Of a stretch of DNA of 6,705 nucleotides, positions 1-5,140 are shown piece after piece (the first letter of the stretch is position 1; each line of letters starts with the position of its first letter). The notes under the pieces were generated by a model that saw nothing but the letters and a program-made list of their open reading frames with translations, was not told the DNA's origin and made no database searches. Origin of the DNA: Acidobacteriota bacterium (GTDB lineage: Bacteria > Acidobacteriota > Terriglobia > Terriglobales > Acidobacteriaceae); the NCBI GenBank assembly GCA_021793595.1, contig JAJYSL010000238.1, positions 1-6,705 on the forward strand. The letters run 5' to 3'. The translations under genes and the position numbers were made by a program.

Positions 1-63
1 ATCTTCGAAAATCTTTTTTGCGGGAATTTCTCCCGAAACAATTCGACAAAATAGACAGTTCAT
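1..63 (-). CDS. HIT-family (histidine triad) nucleotide hydrolase, N-terminal fragment cut by window edge
   Basis: Reading leftwards from an ATG at 63-61, the frame stays open to base 1 and gives 21 residues beginning MNCLFCRIVSGEIPAKK and continuing IFED. This is the conserved start of bacterial HinT-like proteins: a CxxC zinc pair (C3, C6), then the I-x-x-G-E-I-P-(A/S)-K-K-(I/V)-(Y/F)-E-D signature. HIT proteins are small cytoplasmic enzymes that hydrolyse nucleoside phosphoramidates and related AMP conjugates. The catalytic HxHxHxx motif lies near the C terminus and is outside the window, so activity cannot be judged. A GAAGG sits only one base before the ATG, an unusually tight ribosome-binding site. 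The gene lies 22 bases downstream of an orphan M48-gene tail on the same strand, suggesting that it once followed the M48 gene. The family call is firm although only the N terminus is seen. Confidence 0.85.
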   Translation of the reverse strand, partial: MNCLFCRIVSGEIPAKKIFED

Positions 64-85
64 GCCTTCGAGTTTCGCATAAAAA

Positions 86-140
86 TTAGCGGGGGAAGTA
101 TTTGGGGTGGTGGCCGGGGCACCAGGGATCGTAGCGGGCG
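86..140 (-). repeat. Left 55-bp direct repeat: orphan copy of the M48 gene 3' end
   Basis: Bases 86-140 match 5086-5140 with three mismatches (118, 121, 135); the first 32 bases are identical. Read on the minus strand it encodes an M48-like tail ending in GHHPKYFPR and a TAA stop (88-86), but beyond base 140 there is no M48 sequence. All three differences change an amino acid (Thr to Pro, Arg to Cys, His to Arg relative to the intact gene), as expected of a copy no longer under selection. Identity stops abruptly at the stop codon on one side and at base 140 on the other. It is likely one boundary of an inserted or duplicated block. Confidence 0.85.
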
Positions 141-436
141 CTTTGCGGTCGTGGGGCCGCAACAACTCACACTTCCTGCCCGATAATCGTTTCTCCATCG
201 CACACGCCGGAGAATCAACCAGAGCCAGTTCACAATATAGCTATCGACAACCGTAGTACTAGGCAGGATAACGATGCAGCCCCTCGCGCCGTATTCTTTG
301 AAGGAAGCGAGGTTTGGGCCACCTAAAATTGCGGTGCCAAAGTGAGATCCGGGTCACACGCCAATTTATCAGAACGCATTACAATGTGAGGCCAGGTGAA
401 GAGCTGAAATTCGGATGCAATCGTAAGGGGACCGCC
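141..436. other. Non-coding or decayed stretch between the left repeat and the lipase-like gene
   Basis: No intact gene is supported here. On the minus strand there is a stop-to-stop open frame from 353 to 60 with no ATG. Its middle part reads like protein (for example SFKEYGARGCIVILPSTTVV followed by a Trp/Leu/Ile-rich stretch and RWRNDYRAG), which could be a relic of a truncated gene, but I do not recognise the family. The frame's TGA (62-60) overlaps the HIT gene's ATG, probably by chance. Weak symmetry is present: CCTCGC at 282-287 pairs with GCGAGG at 307-312, and TAGTACTA is a short palindrome near 254-261. Nothing resembling a tRNA or an intrinsic terminator is seen. Confidence 0.4.
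380..385 (+). promoter_or_regulatory. Candidate -10 element for the lipase-like gene
   Basis: TACAAT lies about 50 bases before the chosen ATG at 437 and matches the sigma-70 -10 consensus at five of six positions. No good -35 hexamer stands at the proper distance, so this is weak. Confidence 0.2.
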
Positions 437-2419
437 ATGATCCGTGCAGCCTTGTTGAGCCTCTTGCTTTCCATCCCGCTCTGGGCACAGAGCCGCGATT
501 TCACTGTGACGCCAGCAGACGGATGGCTGGATACGGGCATGGTTGCGGATGCCGGCGACACATTGCACGTGACGGCGAGCGGGCAATTGCAGTATACGAA
601 CGCCCGGCAGCCCAACGGCCCCGCTGGCTTGCCACGTGCTTTTACCGATCTCTTGCGTGCGATGGCGGTGAACGATGCTGGTCGTGGAGCATTGGTGGGG
701 CGGATCGGATCGAGCGATGCAGCGCGGCCGTTTCTGGTCGGTGAGTCGCTCAATTACCATGTGCCGATCGCCGGGCACCTCTATCTGTCCATTAACCAGT
801 CAATGTTTGACCAGGCAACAGGCTCCTATCGCGTGGTCGTGCAACTGATGCACGCAGCCAAGGCGGTGAAGGGCGATGTGCAGGTCCCTGACTTTCCGCA
901 GAGCTTGATTGATTCGATCCCGCGCTGTGTCCAGGATGCTCAAGGCAATCTCGGCGATCGCGTGAATTTTGTCCTGATCGGATCGCAGAGCCAGGTGCAA
1001 GCGGCGTTCAAAGCCGCGGGTTGGGTTGTTGTAGACAAGACCGACAAGGAAGCCGTTTTGACCGGCCTGATTGCAAGCCTGTCGAAAGATGCATACGTCA
1101 AGATGCCGATGAGTATTCTGTACCTGTTTGGACGCCCTCAGGATTATGGATATGCGCAGGCGGATCCGTTGCAGGTCATAGCGTCGAGGCACCACCTGAG
1201 GTTGTGGAAGGCGCCGGAAACTCTTGACGGGCAGATAGTGTGGGCAGGCGCGGGTATGCACGACATCGGGTTCGCGCGCGACGAGCGCAACAATGGCATT
1301 ACTCACAAGATCGATCCGAACAGCGACAACGAGCGCGACTACATTCGCGACAGCCTGATGCAGACCGGGATGGTGGTGAAGACGGCTTACATGACGCCCT
1401 CAAACCCAGTGCTCACGGCCAAGACCGCAACGGGGTCGGAATATACGTCAGACGGCCGCACGTTGCTGGTTTACCTGGCTGCCGGAACTGGCGATGTTTC
1501 GGCCTCGTTTGCCGACACGTTCTGTTCCGTGCTGACTCAGGAAAATCCCGACACTGGGAGCTGGGGCCCTTGCTCGCAATACATCGAACAGCCGGGAAGG
1601 AGAGATCTGAAGCTCGGACCGCTTTCGACAAAGTATCGAGTTCTGATTGTGCCGGGATTCATGAGTTCGTGTTTTCCAGATGCGCCAGCGTTTCAGGAAG
1701 GACAGGTGGCTCTGAAGAAAAAGGGACTTGACGTGGAGTTAATGACGATTCCGAACGATTCGAGCGAGTCGAACGCCAACGTGATTGCGAAGTATCTGAG
1801 CGATCATAAGTCCAGTGACGGCAAAAAATTCATTCTTGTGGGCTACAGCAAAGGAGGCCCGGACGTTCAGGTCGCACTGGCGAAGGAGAAAGGTGTCGGT
1901 GACCAGGTGGCGGCGTTCATCTCGGTCGCAGGCGCATCGGGTGGATCACGTGTGGCCGACCTGCTGCCGCAGATCATCGACAAATATGTTCAAACTGTGC
2001 CGATCAAAAGTTGCCAGGGCGATCTCTCCGCCGGATATAAGAGCCTGCAACCCGGAACTCGCAAGGCATTTCTGAATGCCTATCCCAATCCCATCGTCCC
2101 GACCTATTCGATCATTGCCGATTCAAATCAAAACACGACATCCAAGGCACTGCTTCAAACATGGCGCATCTTGCAAAGCTTTGGGAGCACTGAAGATGGG
2201 CAACTCCTGAAGGACGATGCCATTGTGCCTGGCGCAAAATACCTGGGCGCGGCACTGGCCGATCACTTCGCAATCGCACTGCCGTTCGACAAGTCAACCG
2301 ATCCCATCATTCGTTCGGGGATGGACAAGACCGTATACCCGCGCGCAGCCCTGCTGGAGTCGTTGGTGCGCTTTGTGGTTGCGGACCTCGGTGCCACTCA
2401 ACAAACTACGCAGGAGTAA
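437..2419 (+). CDS. Exported lectin-like / LssY C-terminal domain / alpha-beta hydrolase (lipase-like) fusion protein
   Basis: Predicted 660-residue secreted or periplasmic protein. The ATG at 437 is preferred over an upstream TTG at 314 because AAGGGG stands seven bases before it and it opens directly with a signal peptide (residues 1-18, MIRAALLSLLLSIPLWAQ). Residues about 20-138 resemble the PA-I (LecA) galactophilic lectin fold: a DTG...GDTLHVTASG start, then LVGRIG and a GHLYLSIN strand. The LecA calcium/galactose loop residues are not clearly kept. Residues about 150-370 match the LssY C-terminal domain (FPQSLIDSIPRC, VNFVLIGS, WAGAGMHDIGF). Residues about 400-650 are an alpha/beta hydrolase with a VPGFMSS oxyanion strand, nucleophile elbow GYSKGG (Ser471), likely acid Asp593 or Asp594 in KDDAIVP, and His610 in DHFAIALP. 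The catalytic triad looks complete. Substrate is unknown; a lipid or ester hydrolase tethered by a sugar-binding domain is an inference. It is a single-gene unit, 240 bases before the next gene. Confidence 0.85.
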   Translation: MIRAALLSLLLSIPLWAQSRDFTVTPADGWLDTGMVADAGDTLHVTASGQLQYTNARQPNGPAGLPRAFTDLLRAMAVNDAGRGALVGRIGSSDAARPFLVGESLNYHVPIAGHLYLSINQSMFDQATGSYRVVVQLMHAAKAVKGDVQVPDFPQSLIDSIPRCVQDAQGNLGDRVNFVLIGSQSQVQAAFKAAGWVVVDKTDKEAVLTGLIASLSKDAYVKMPMSILYLFGRPQDYGYAQADPLQVIASRHHLRLWKAPETLDGQIVWAGAGMHDIGFARDERNNGITHKIDPNSDNERDYIRDSLMQTGMVVKTAYMTPSNPVLTAKTATGSEYTSDGRTLLVYLAAGTGDVSASFADTFCSVLTQENPDTGSWGPCSQYIEQPGRRDLKLGPLSTKYRVLIVPGFMSSCFPDAPAFQEGQVALKKKGLDVELMTIPNDSSESNANVIAKYLSDHKSSDGKKFILVGYSKGGPDVQVALAKEKGVGDQVAAFISVAGASGGSRVADLLPQIIDKYVQTVPIKSCQGDLSAGYKSLQPGTRKAFLNAYPNPIVPTYSIIADSNQNTTSKALLQTWRILQSFGSTEDGQLLKDDAIVPGAKYLGAALADHFAIALPFDKSTDPIIRSGMDKTVYPRAALLESLVRFVVADLGATQQTTQE

Positions 2420-2541
2420 CGCAGGTGCGGAGCGGTTCTATCGTGTGTGTCCATCCTGCGTAAGTGGGGATGGTGAACCCCAGTCATAGCGTCTCGTCGG
2501 ACCCTCGCAATGCAAAGGTGTAATGAGGTAGAGGAGATCGT

Positions 2542-2583
2542 ATGAAGATGGACAAGGAGTTGACCGACAAGAGAAGAGGGTAG
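2542..2583 (+). CDS. Possible 13-residue leader ORF upstream of the aldo/keto reductase
   Basis: ATG at 2542 is preceded by GAGGAG at 2531-2536 with a five-base gap, one of the best ribosome-binding sites in the window. It opens a short frame, MKMDKELTDKRRG, ending at TAG 2581-2583. The peptide is highly charged and matches nothing I know. It lies 76 bases before the reductase start in the 240-base gap after the lipase-like gene. It may be a translated leader, a gene relic or chance. Confidence 0.25.
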   Translation: MKMDKELTDKRRG

Positions 2584-2606
2584 AGTCGGAGGTGGTTGCG
2601 CGGGCA

Positions 2607-2612
2607 TAAAAT
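2607..2612 (+). promoter_or_regulatory. Candidate -10 element for the aldo/keto reductase
   Basis: TAAAAT within an AT-rich patch (CATAAAATAAG) about 50 bases before the reductase ATG, in otherwise GC-rich sequence. No convincing -35 box is found at 16-18 bases; a TTGACC at 2560-2565 is too far away. Confidence 0.2.
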
Positions 2613-2659
2613 AAGACTCCAACGGTGCGGTGGCGCCGGTGATAGCTGCGTGGGGGTGA

Positions 2660-3544
2660 ATGATGAGTGGTTACTCCAGACGAGAATTTGTGAAGGCGGG
2701 GCTGGCAGTGGGTGCGCTGGCGAGTGTCGGAAGTTTGCCGTTGCAGGCGGAGCGGCAGACCGCGACGGATATGGTGACCCTGGGGAAGTCGAAGGTGCGG
2801 GTGACGCGGCTGGCGTTCGGCACCGGGACTTTTGGCGGGCGGGTGCAGCGCGACCTGGGGCAGAAGGAATTTACCCGGCAGGTGCGCTATGCGCATGAGC
2901 GTGGAATTCGCTTCTTCGAGACCGCGGAGTCGTACGACGATATGCATCGCATGCTGGGGATCGCGTTGCAGGGCGTGCCGCGAGAGAGCTATCAGTTGAT
3001 GTCGAAAGTGACGACCACGCCGGGCGTGAATGCGATGCAGAAGATTGATGAGCTGCGCCGGCAGGCGAAGACGGAATACTTCGACATTATGCTGCTGCAC
3101 TGGCAACACAGCGCGACGTGGCCGGTGGACACGATTGCATGGCAGGACGGCATTGATGAGGCGGAGCATAGGAAGGCGGTGCTGTCGCGGGGCGCGTCTG
3201 TGCATGGGCTGCCGGCGCTAAGGCAGGTACCGGGAGACTCGTGGCTGGACGTGGCCATGATCCGGATGAATCACAAAGGCGTACGCATGGACGGGGAAGA
3301 TTATGAGACGGATGGCCTGGGCAATGTGCCGGAGGTGGTGAAGCGTGTGCAGCAGGCGCGAGCGAAGGGAATGGGCGTGATCAGCATGAAGCTGATTGGC
3401 GAAGGCGTGTTCAACCGGGAAGACCGGCAGAAGGCGATGAGGTTTGCGTTCCGCCATGCGGGCGTCGACAGCGTGACGGTCGGATACAAGAACACGCGGG
3501 AGATTGACGAAGCGATTGACAATCTGAATATGGCGCTGGCGTAG
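2660..3544 (+). CDS. Tat-signal aldo/keto reductase
   Basis: 294-residue NAD(P)H-type oxidoreductase of the aldo/keto reductase (TIM barrel) superfamily, probably exported folded by the Tat pathway. The N terminus carries the twin-arginine motif SRREFVKAG (residues 6-14), then a hydrophobic Ala/Gly/Leu/Val stretch (13-29) ending LQA. The barrel begins VTLGKSKVRVTRLAFGTGTF (39-58). Catalytic tetrad positions are Tyr92 (ETAESY), Lys116 (LMSK) and His147 (LLHW), with Glu87 where most family members have Asp. A SRGASVHGLPALR segment (176-188) and the end motif GVISMKLIGEG...VTVGYKNTREIDEAIDN fit the family, so the protein looks full length. A GGGGGTGA ribosome-binding site immediately precedes the first ATG (2660); the second ATG (2663) is slightly better spaced and may be the true start. 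Substrate is unknown. The gene converges with the DUF302 gene, leaving only 20 bases between stops. Confidence 0.88.
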   Translation: MMSGYSRREFVKAGLAVGALASVGSLPLQAERQTATDMVTLGKSKVRVTRLAFGTGTFGGRVQRDLGQKEFTRQVRYAHERGIRFFETAESYDDMHRMLGIALQGVPRESYQLMSKVTTTPGVNAMQKIDELRRQAKTEYFDIMLLHWQHSATWPVDTIAWQDGIDEAEHRKAVLSRGASVHGLPALRQVPGDSWLDVAMIRMNHKGVRMDGEDYETDGLGNVPEVVKRVQQARAKGMGVISMKLIGEGVFNREDRQKAMRFAFRHAGVDSVTVGYKNTREIDEAIDNLNMALA

Positions 3545-3564
3545 ACGTCGAGCGCTCCAGGAAC

Positions 3565-3945
3565 TTACGCGGTTTCGTCGATGATGGCGGTGATCTCGCG
3601 TTGCACGTCGGCGGCGAGGGTTTCTGCTCCTGCAAGTCCAGTGGCGGCAAATAGAGATGTGGGCACAACAGTGGCGATGAGGCAGCCTCCATCCTGACTG
3701 AAGACAGAGATGCGGCAGGGGAGAATGGCGGAGATGCGCATGTCGGTGTGCAGGGCGGTCATGGCAGCCTGGGGATTGCAAATGTCGTAGACGCGGCACT
3801 CGGAACCAAGTTGCAAGCCTTTGGATTCGAGGGTCTGGCGCAGGTCGTGGACATGCAGGATTCCGAACTTGTGGCGCGCTGCGGCTTCGCCAAGGCGGGT
3901 GGCGATTTCTTCCTGCGAGCGGGTCGAGTGCTTGCTATAGATCAT
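3565..3945 (-). CDS. DUF302 domain protein
   Basis: 126-residue soluble protein built of a single DUF302 domain. The signature runs KFGILHVHDLRQTLESKG (26-43), CRVYDICNPQAA (50-61), ILPCRISVF (74-82), then a GGCLIATVVP strand (86-95). The CNPQ and LPC cysteines (Cys56, Cys77) are typical of the family; Cys50 and Cys88 are additional. The biochemical role of DUF302 proteins is not established; the cysteines suggest metal or redox chemistry only by inference. The ATG at 3945 is chosen because GAAGG stands six bases upstream; a GTG at 3963 would add six residues but lacks such a site. No signal peptide is seen. It is divergent from the YecD-like gene and convergent with the aldo/keto reductase, so it is transcribed alone. 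Confidence 0.85.
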   Translation of the reverse strand: MIYSKHSTRSQEEIATRLGEAAARHKFGILHVHDLRQTLESKGLQLGSECRVYDICNPQAAMTALHTDMRISAILPCRISVFSQDGGCLIATVVPTSLFAATGLAGAETLAADVQREITAIIDETA

Positions 3946-3964
3946 GGGCGCCTTCGTTGTCACG

Positions 3965-3970
3965 ATTGTA
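3965..3970 (-). promoter_or_regulatory. Candidate -10 element for the DUF302 gene
   Basis: Read on the minus strand this is TACAAT, about 20 bases before the DUF302 ATG, inside the 88-base region shared with the divergent YecD-like gene. It would give a short leader containing the GAAGG ribosome-binding site. The -35 region is poor (GC-rich, no TTGAC-like hexamer), so the call is tentative. Confidence 0.25.
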
Positions 3971-4033
3971 CGTCCGGGCGCGAGGCAGGAACGGCGTGAC
4001 GGCGGAAATCATTTTGATACGGGAATGGGTGGG

Positions 4034-4606
4034 ATGAACCGAGTGAAACTGGATCCGAAGTCGACGGCGCTGGTGTTGATTGATTTGCAGAATGGAATTA
4101 TGGGGCGGACGCTGGCTCCGCATGCGGCGGGCGATGTGGTTCAGCGCGCGGCGAAACTGGCGAGCGCGGTGCGGTCGAAGGGCGGCACCGTGGTGTATGT
4201 GCGGGTGGATGTGTCGGACATGCTGCATCTGCCGGTGGATACTCCGGCGCGGGACCCGAATGCGCCGCCTCTACCGCCAACTGCGTCTGAACTGGTGGCG
4301 GACTGCGGCTACCAGGCGGGCGACCTGCTGATTACCAAGCGGCAGTGGGGCGCGTTTTATGGGACGGGGCTCGACCAGCAATTGCGGCGTCGCGGGGTGC
4401 GAACGATTGTGATGGGCGGCGTGGCGACAAACTTTGGCGTGGAGTCGACGGCGCGGGTGGCATATGACCGCGGTTTTGAGCTGGTGTTTGTGGAGGACGC
4501 GATGTCGAGCATGAGTGACGAGCTGCATCACTTCGCAGTGCAATCGATTTTTCCGAGGATGGGAAGAGTGAGAACCACGGAGGAAGTGATTCAGGCGCTG
4601 GGATAG
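4034..4606 (+). CDS. yecD: YecD-like isochorismatase-fold (cysteine hydrolase superfamily) protein lacking the nucleophile Cys
   Basis: 190-residue cytoplasmic protein, close in length to E. coli YecD. The Rossmann-like core starts STALVLIDLQNGIM with Asp17. The TKRQWGAFYGT block supplies Lys102, and GGVATNFGVESTAR (128-141) is the nucleophile loop. In most members of this superfamily (nicotinamidases, N-carbamoylsarcosine amidases) a Cys stands in this loop, but here it is Gly135. The blocks KRQWGAFYGT, QLRRRG and GVESTAR closely resemble YecD, which also lacks the Cys, so this is probably the same subgroup rather than a damaged enzyme. Isochorismate-cleaving members such as EntB and PhzD also use no Cys, but their substrate-site features cannot be asserted here. 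ATG 4034 is chosen over in-frame ATGs at 4025 and 3944 because it fits the family N terminus; the ribosome-binding site (GGGAATGGGTGGG) is loose. Confidence 0.85.
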   Translation: MNRVKLDPKSTALVLIDLQNGIMGRTLAPHAAGDVVQRAAKLASAVRSKGGTVVYVRVDVSDMLHLPVDTPARDPNAPPLPPTASELVADCGYQAGDLLITKRQWGAFYGTGLDQQLRRRGVRTIVMGGVATNFGVESTARVAYDRGFELVFVEDAMSSMSDELHHFAVQSIFPRMGRVRTTEEVIQALG

Positions 4607-4687
4607 GGTTTTTGAGCGGATTGTCGCAGCTACGCTATGCGAGTCGACCGAGGAGGCAGCGGGAGGTTGAGTGCGTCACCCCAAACT

Positions 4688-5057
4688 TCATTGGGCAATT
4701 CCACCAATTTGAATTGATAACTTGTGCTCCGGCACATTGGGCTCGGGTGCGCCGGTTATCTCCTTAATTCCCGACTTGGTCATTGCTTCCAAAATGGCTT
4801 TCACGTCGGGACGATCATCGGGAAGTTTCAAGGGCGTTCCAGGTATTTCCGGTGGGCTCGCCAAAAAAAACGACGACACCGTCGGACAAAGTTTGCCCTG
4901 TCATAATCGACCGGAGTTTGATCGGCTTCCATCCAGAATCGACGAACAATTTGAATAGTTGCTGCGTCAGCGCATCGCCGTTTGAATTAATAATGCGCTT
5001 TTTGGACAAAGTAGTTGCTAGGGCAAGTATTTTGCCCGGAAACGGGGCAAAACGCAT
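4688..5057 (-). pseudogene. Frameshifted, 5'-truncated gene of unknown function
   Basis: Two overlapping minus-strand frames form one interrupted protein. The first (5057 to 4815) includes MRFAPFPGKILALATTL and DALTQQLFKLFVDSGWKP; the second continues with PEIPGTPLKLPDDRPDVKAI, EAMTKSGIKEITGAPEPNVP and EHKLSIQIGGIAQ before TGA at 4690-4688. The junction falls at a run of eight T on the coding strand (4870-4863). Removing one T joins the frames as GVVVFLASPPEIPG and gives an intact 122-residue product. The pattern of a short alpha/beta domain with DSGW and a PEPN...KLSIQIG ending recalls small C-terminal domains of hypothetical proteins, but I cannot name the family. The start at 5057 lacks a ribosome-binding site and the frame closes just upstream (TAA), so the original N terminus appears lost at the repeat junction. 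Local sequence is more AT-rich than its neighbours. Confidence 0.6.
5030..5052. repeat. Inverted repeat with 8-bp arms and 7-base loop
   Basis: TTTTGCCC (5030-5037) pairs with GGGCAAAA (5045-5052) around GGAAACG. A third related arm, GGGCAA at 5021-5026, could compete for pairing with TTGCCC. It lies in the 5' end of the pseudogene. The T-stem-A order is wrong for an intrinsic terminator on either strand. Function unknown. Confidence 0.45.
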
Positions 5058-5058
5058 T

Positions 5059-5070
5059 CTCGCGCGCGAG
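5059..5070. repeat. 12-bp perfect palindrome beside the M48 stop
   Basis: CTCGCGCGCGAG is its own reverse complement and sits 15 bases downstream of the M48 stop codon. It could form a short stem at the mRNA end, but the following T run (about six bases later on the minus strand) is short, so it is at best a poor terminator. It may instead be a protein-binding site near the repeat junction. Confidence 0.35.
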
Positions 5071-5085
5071 GAAAATTACGCCAAC

Positions 5086-5140
5086 TTAGCGGGGGAAGTA
5101 TTTGGGGTGGTGGCCGGTGCGCCAGGGATCGTAGTGGGCG
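5086..5140 (-). repeat. Right 55-bp direct repeat: genuine 3' end of the M48 gene
   Basis: Encodes the last 17 residues or so of the M48 peptidase (ending GHHPKYFPR) plus its TAA stop (5088-5086). It is the partner of 86-140, in the same orientation, offset by exactly 5,000 bases. Sequence homology with the left copy starts exactly at the stop codon and does not extend into the downstream DNA. Confidence 0.85.

Noticed and set aside
21..35. Hairpin CGGGA-ATTTC-TCCCG next to a T run, considered as a terminator
   Set aside because: The T run is on the wrong side for the plus strand, and on the minus strand the stem is followed by A, not T. It also lies inside the HIT coding sequence.
314..436. 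N-terminal extension of the lipase-like gene from a TTG at 314
   Set aside because: The ATG at 437 has a ribosome-binding site and a signal peptide directly at its start; the extension is charged and would bury the signal peptide.
2419..2482. Stem candidates after the lipase-like gene (ACGCAGG with CCTGCGT; TGGGG with CCCCA)
   Set aside because: The loops are long or the stems short, and no T tract follows, so an intrinsic terminator cannot be supported.
2438..3205. 255-codon minus-strand frame opposite the aldo/keto reductase
   Set aside because: Arg/His/Pro-rich antisense translation of the reductase with no recognisable motif.
3944..4033. 30-residue N-terminal extension of the YecD-like gene from the ATG at 3944
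   Set aside because: It is not part of the family N terminus, has no ribosome-binding site, and overlaps the divergent DUF302 start.
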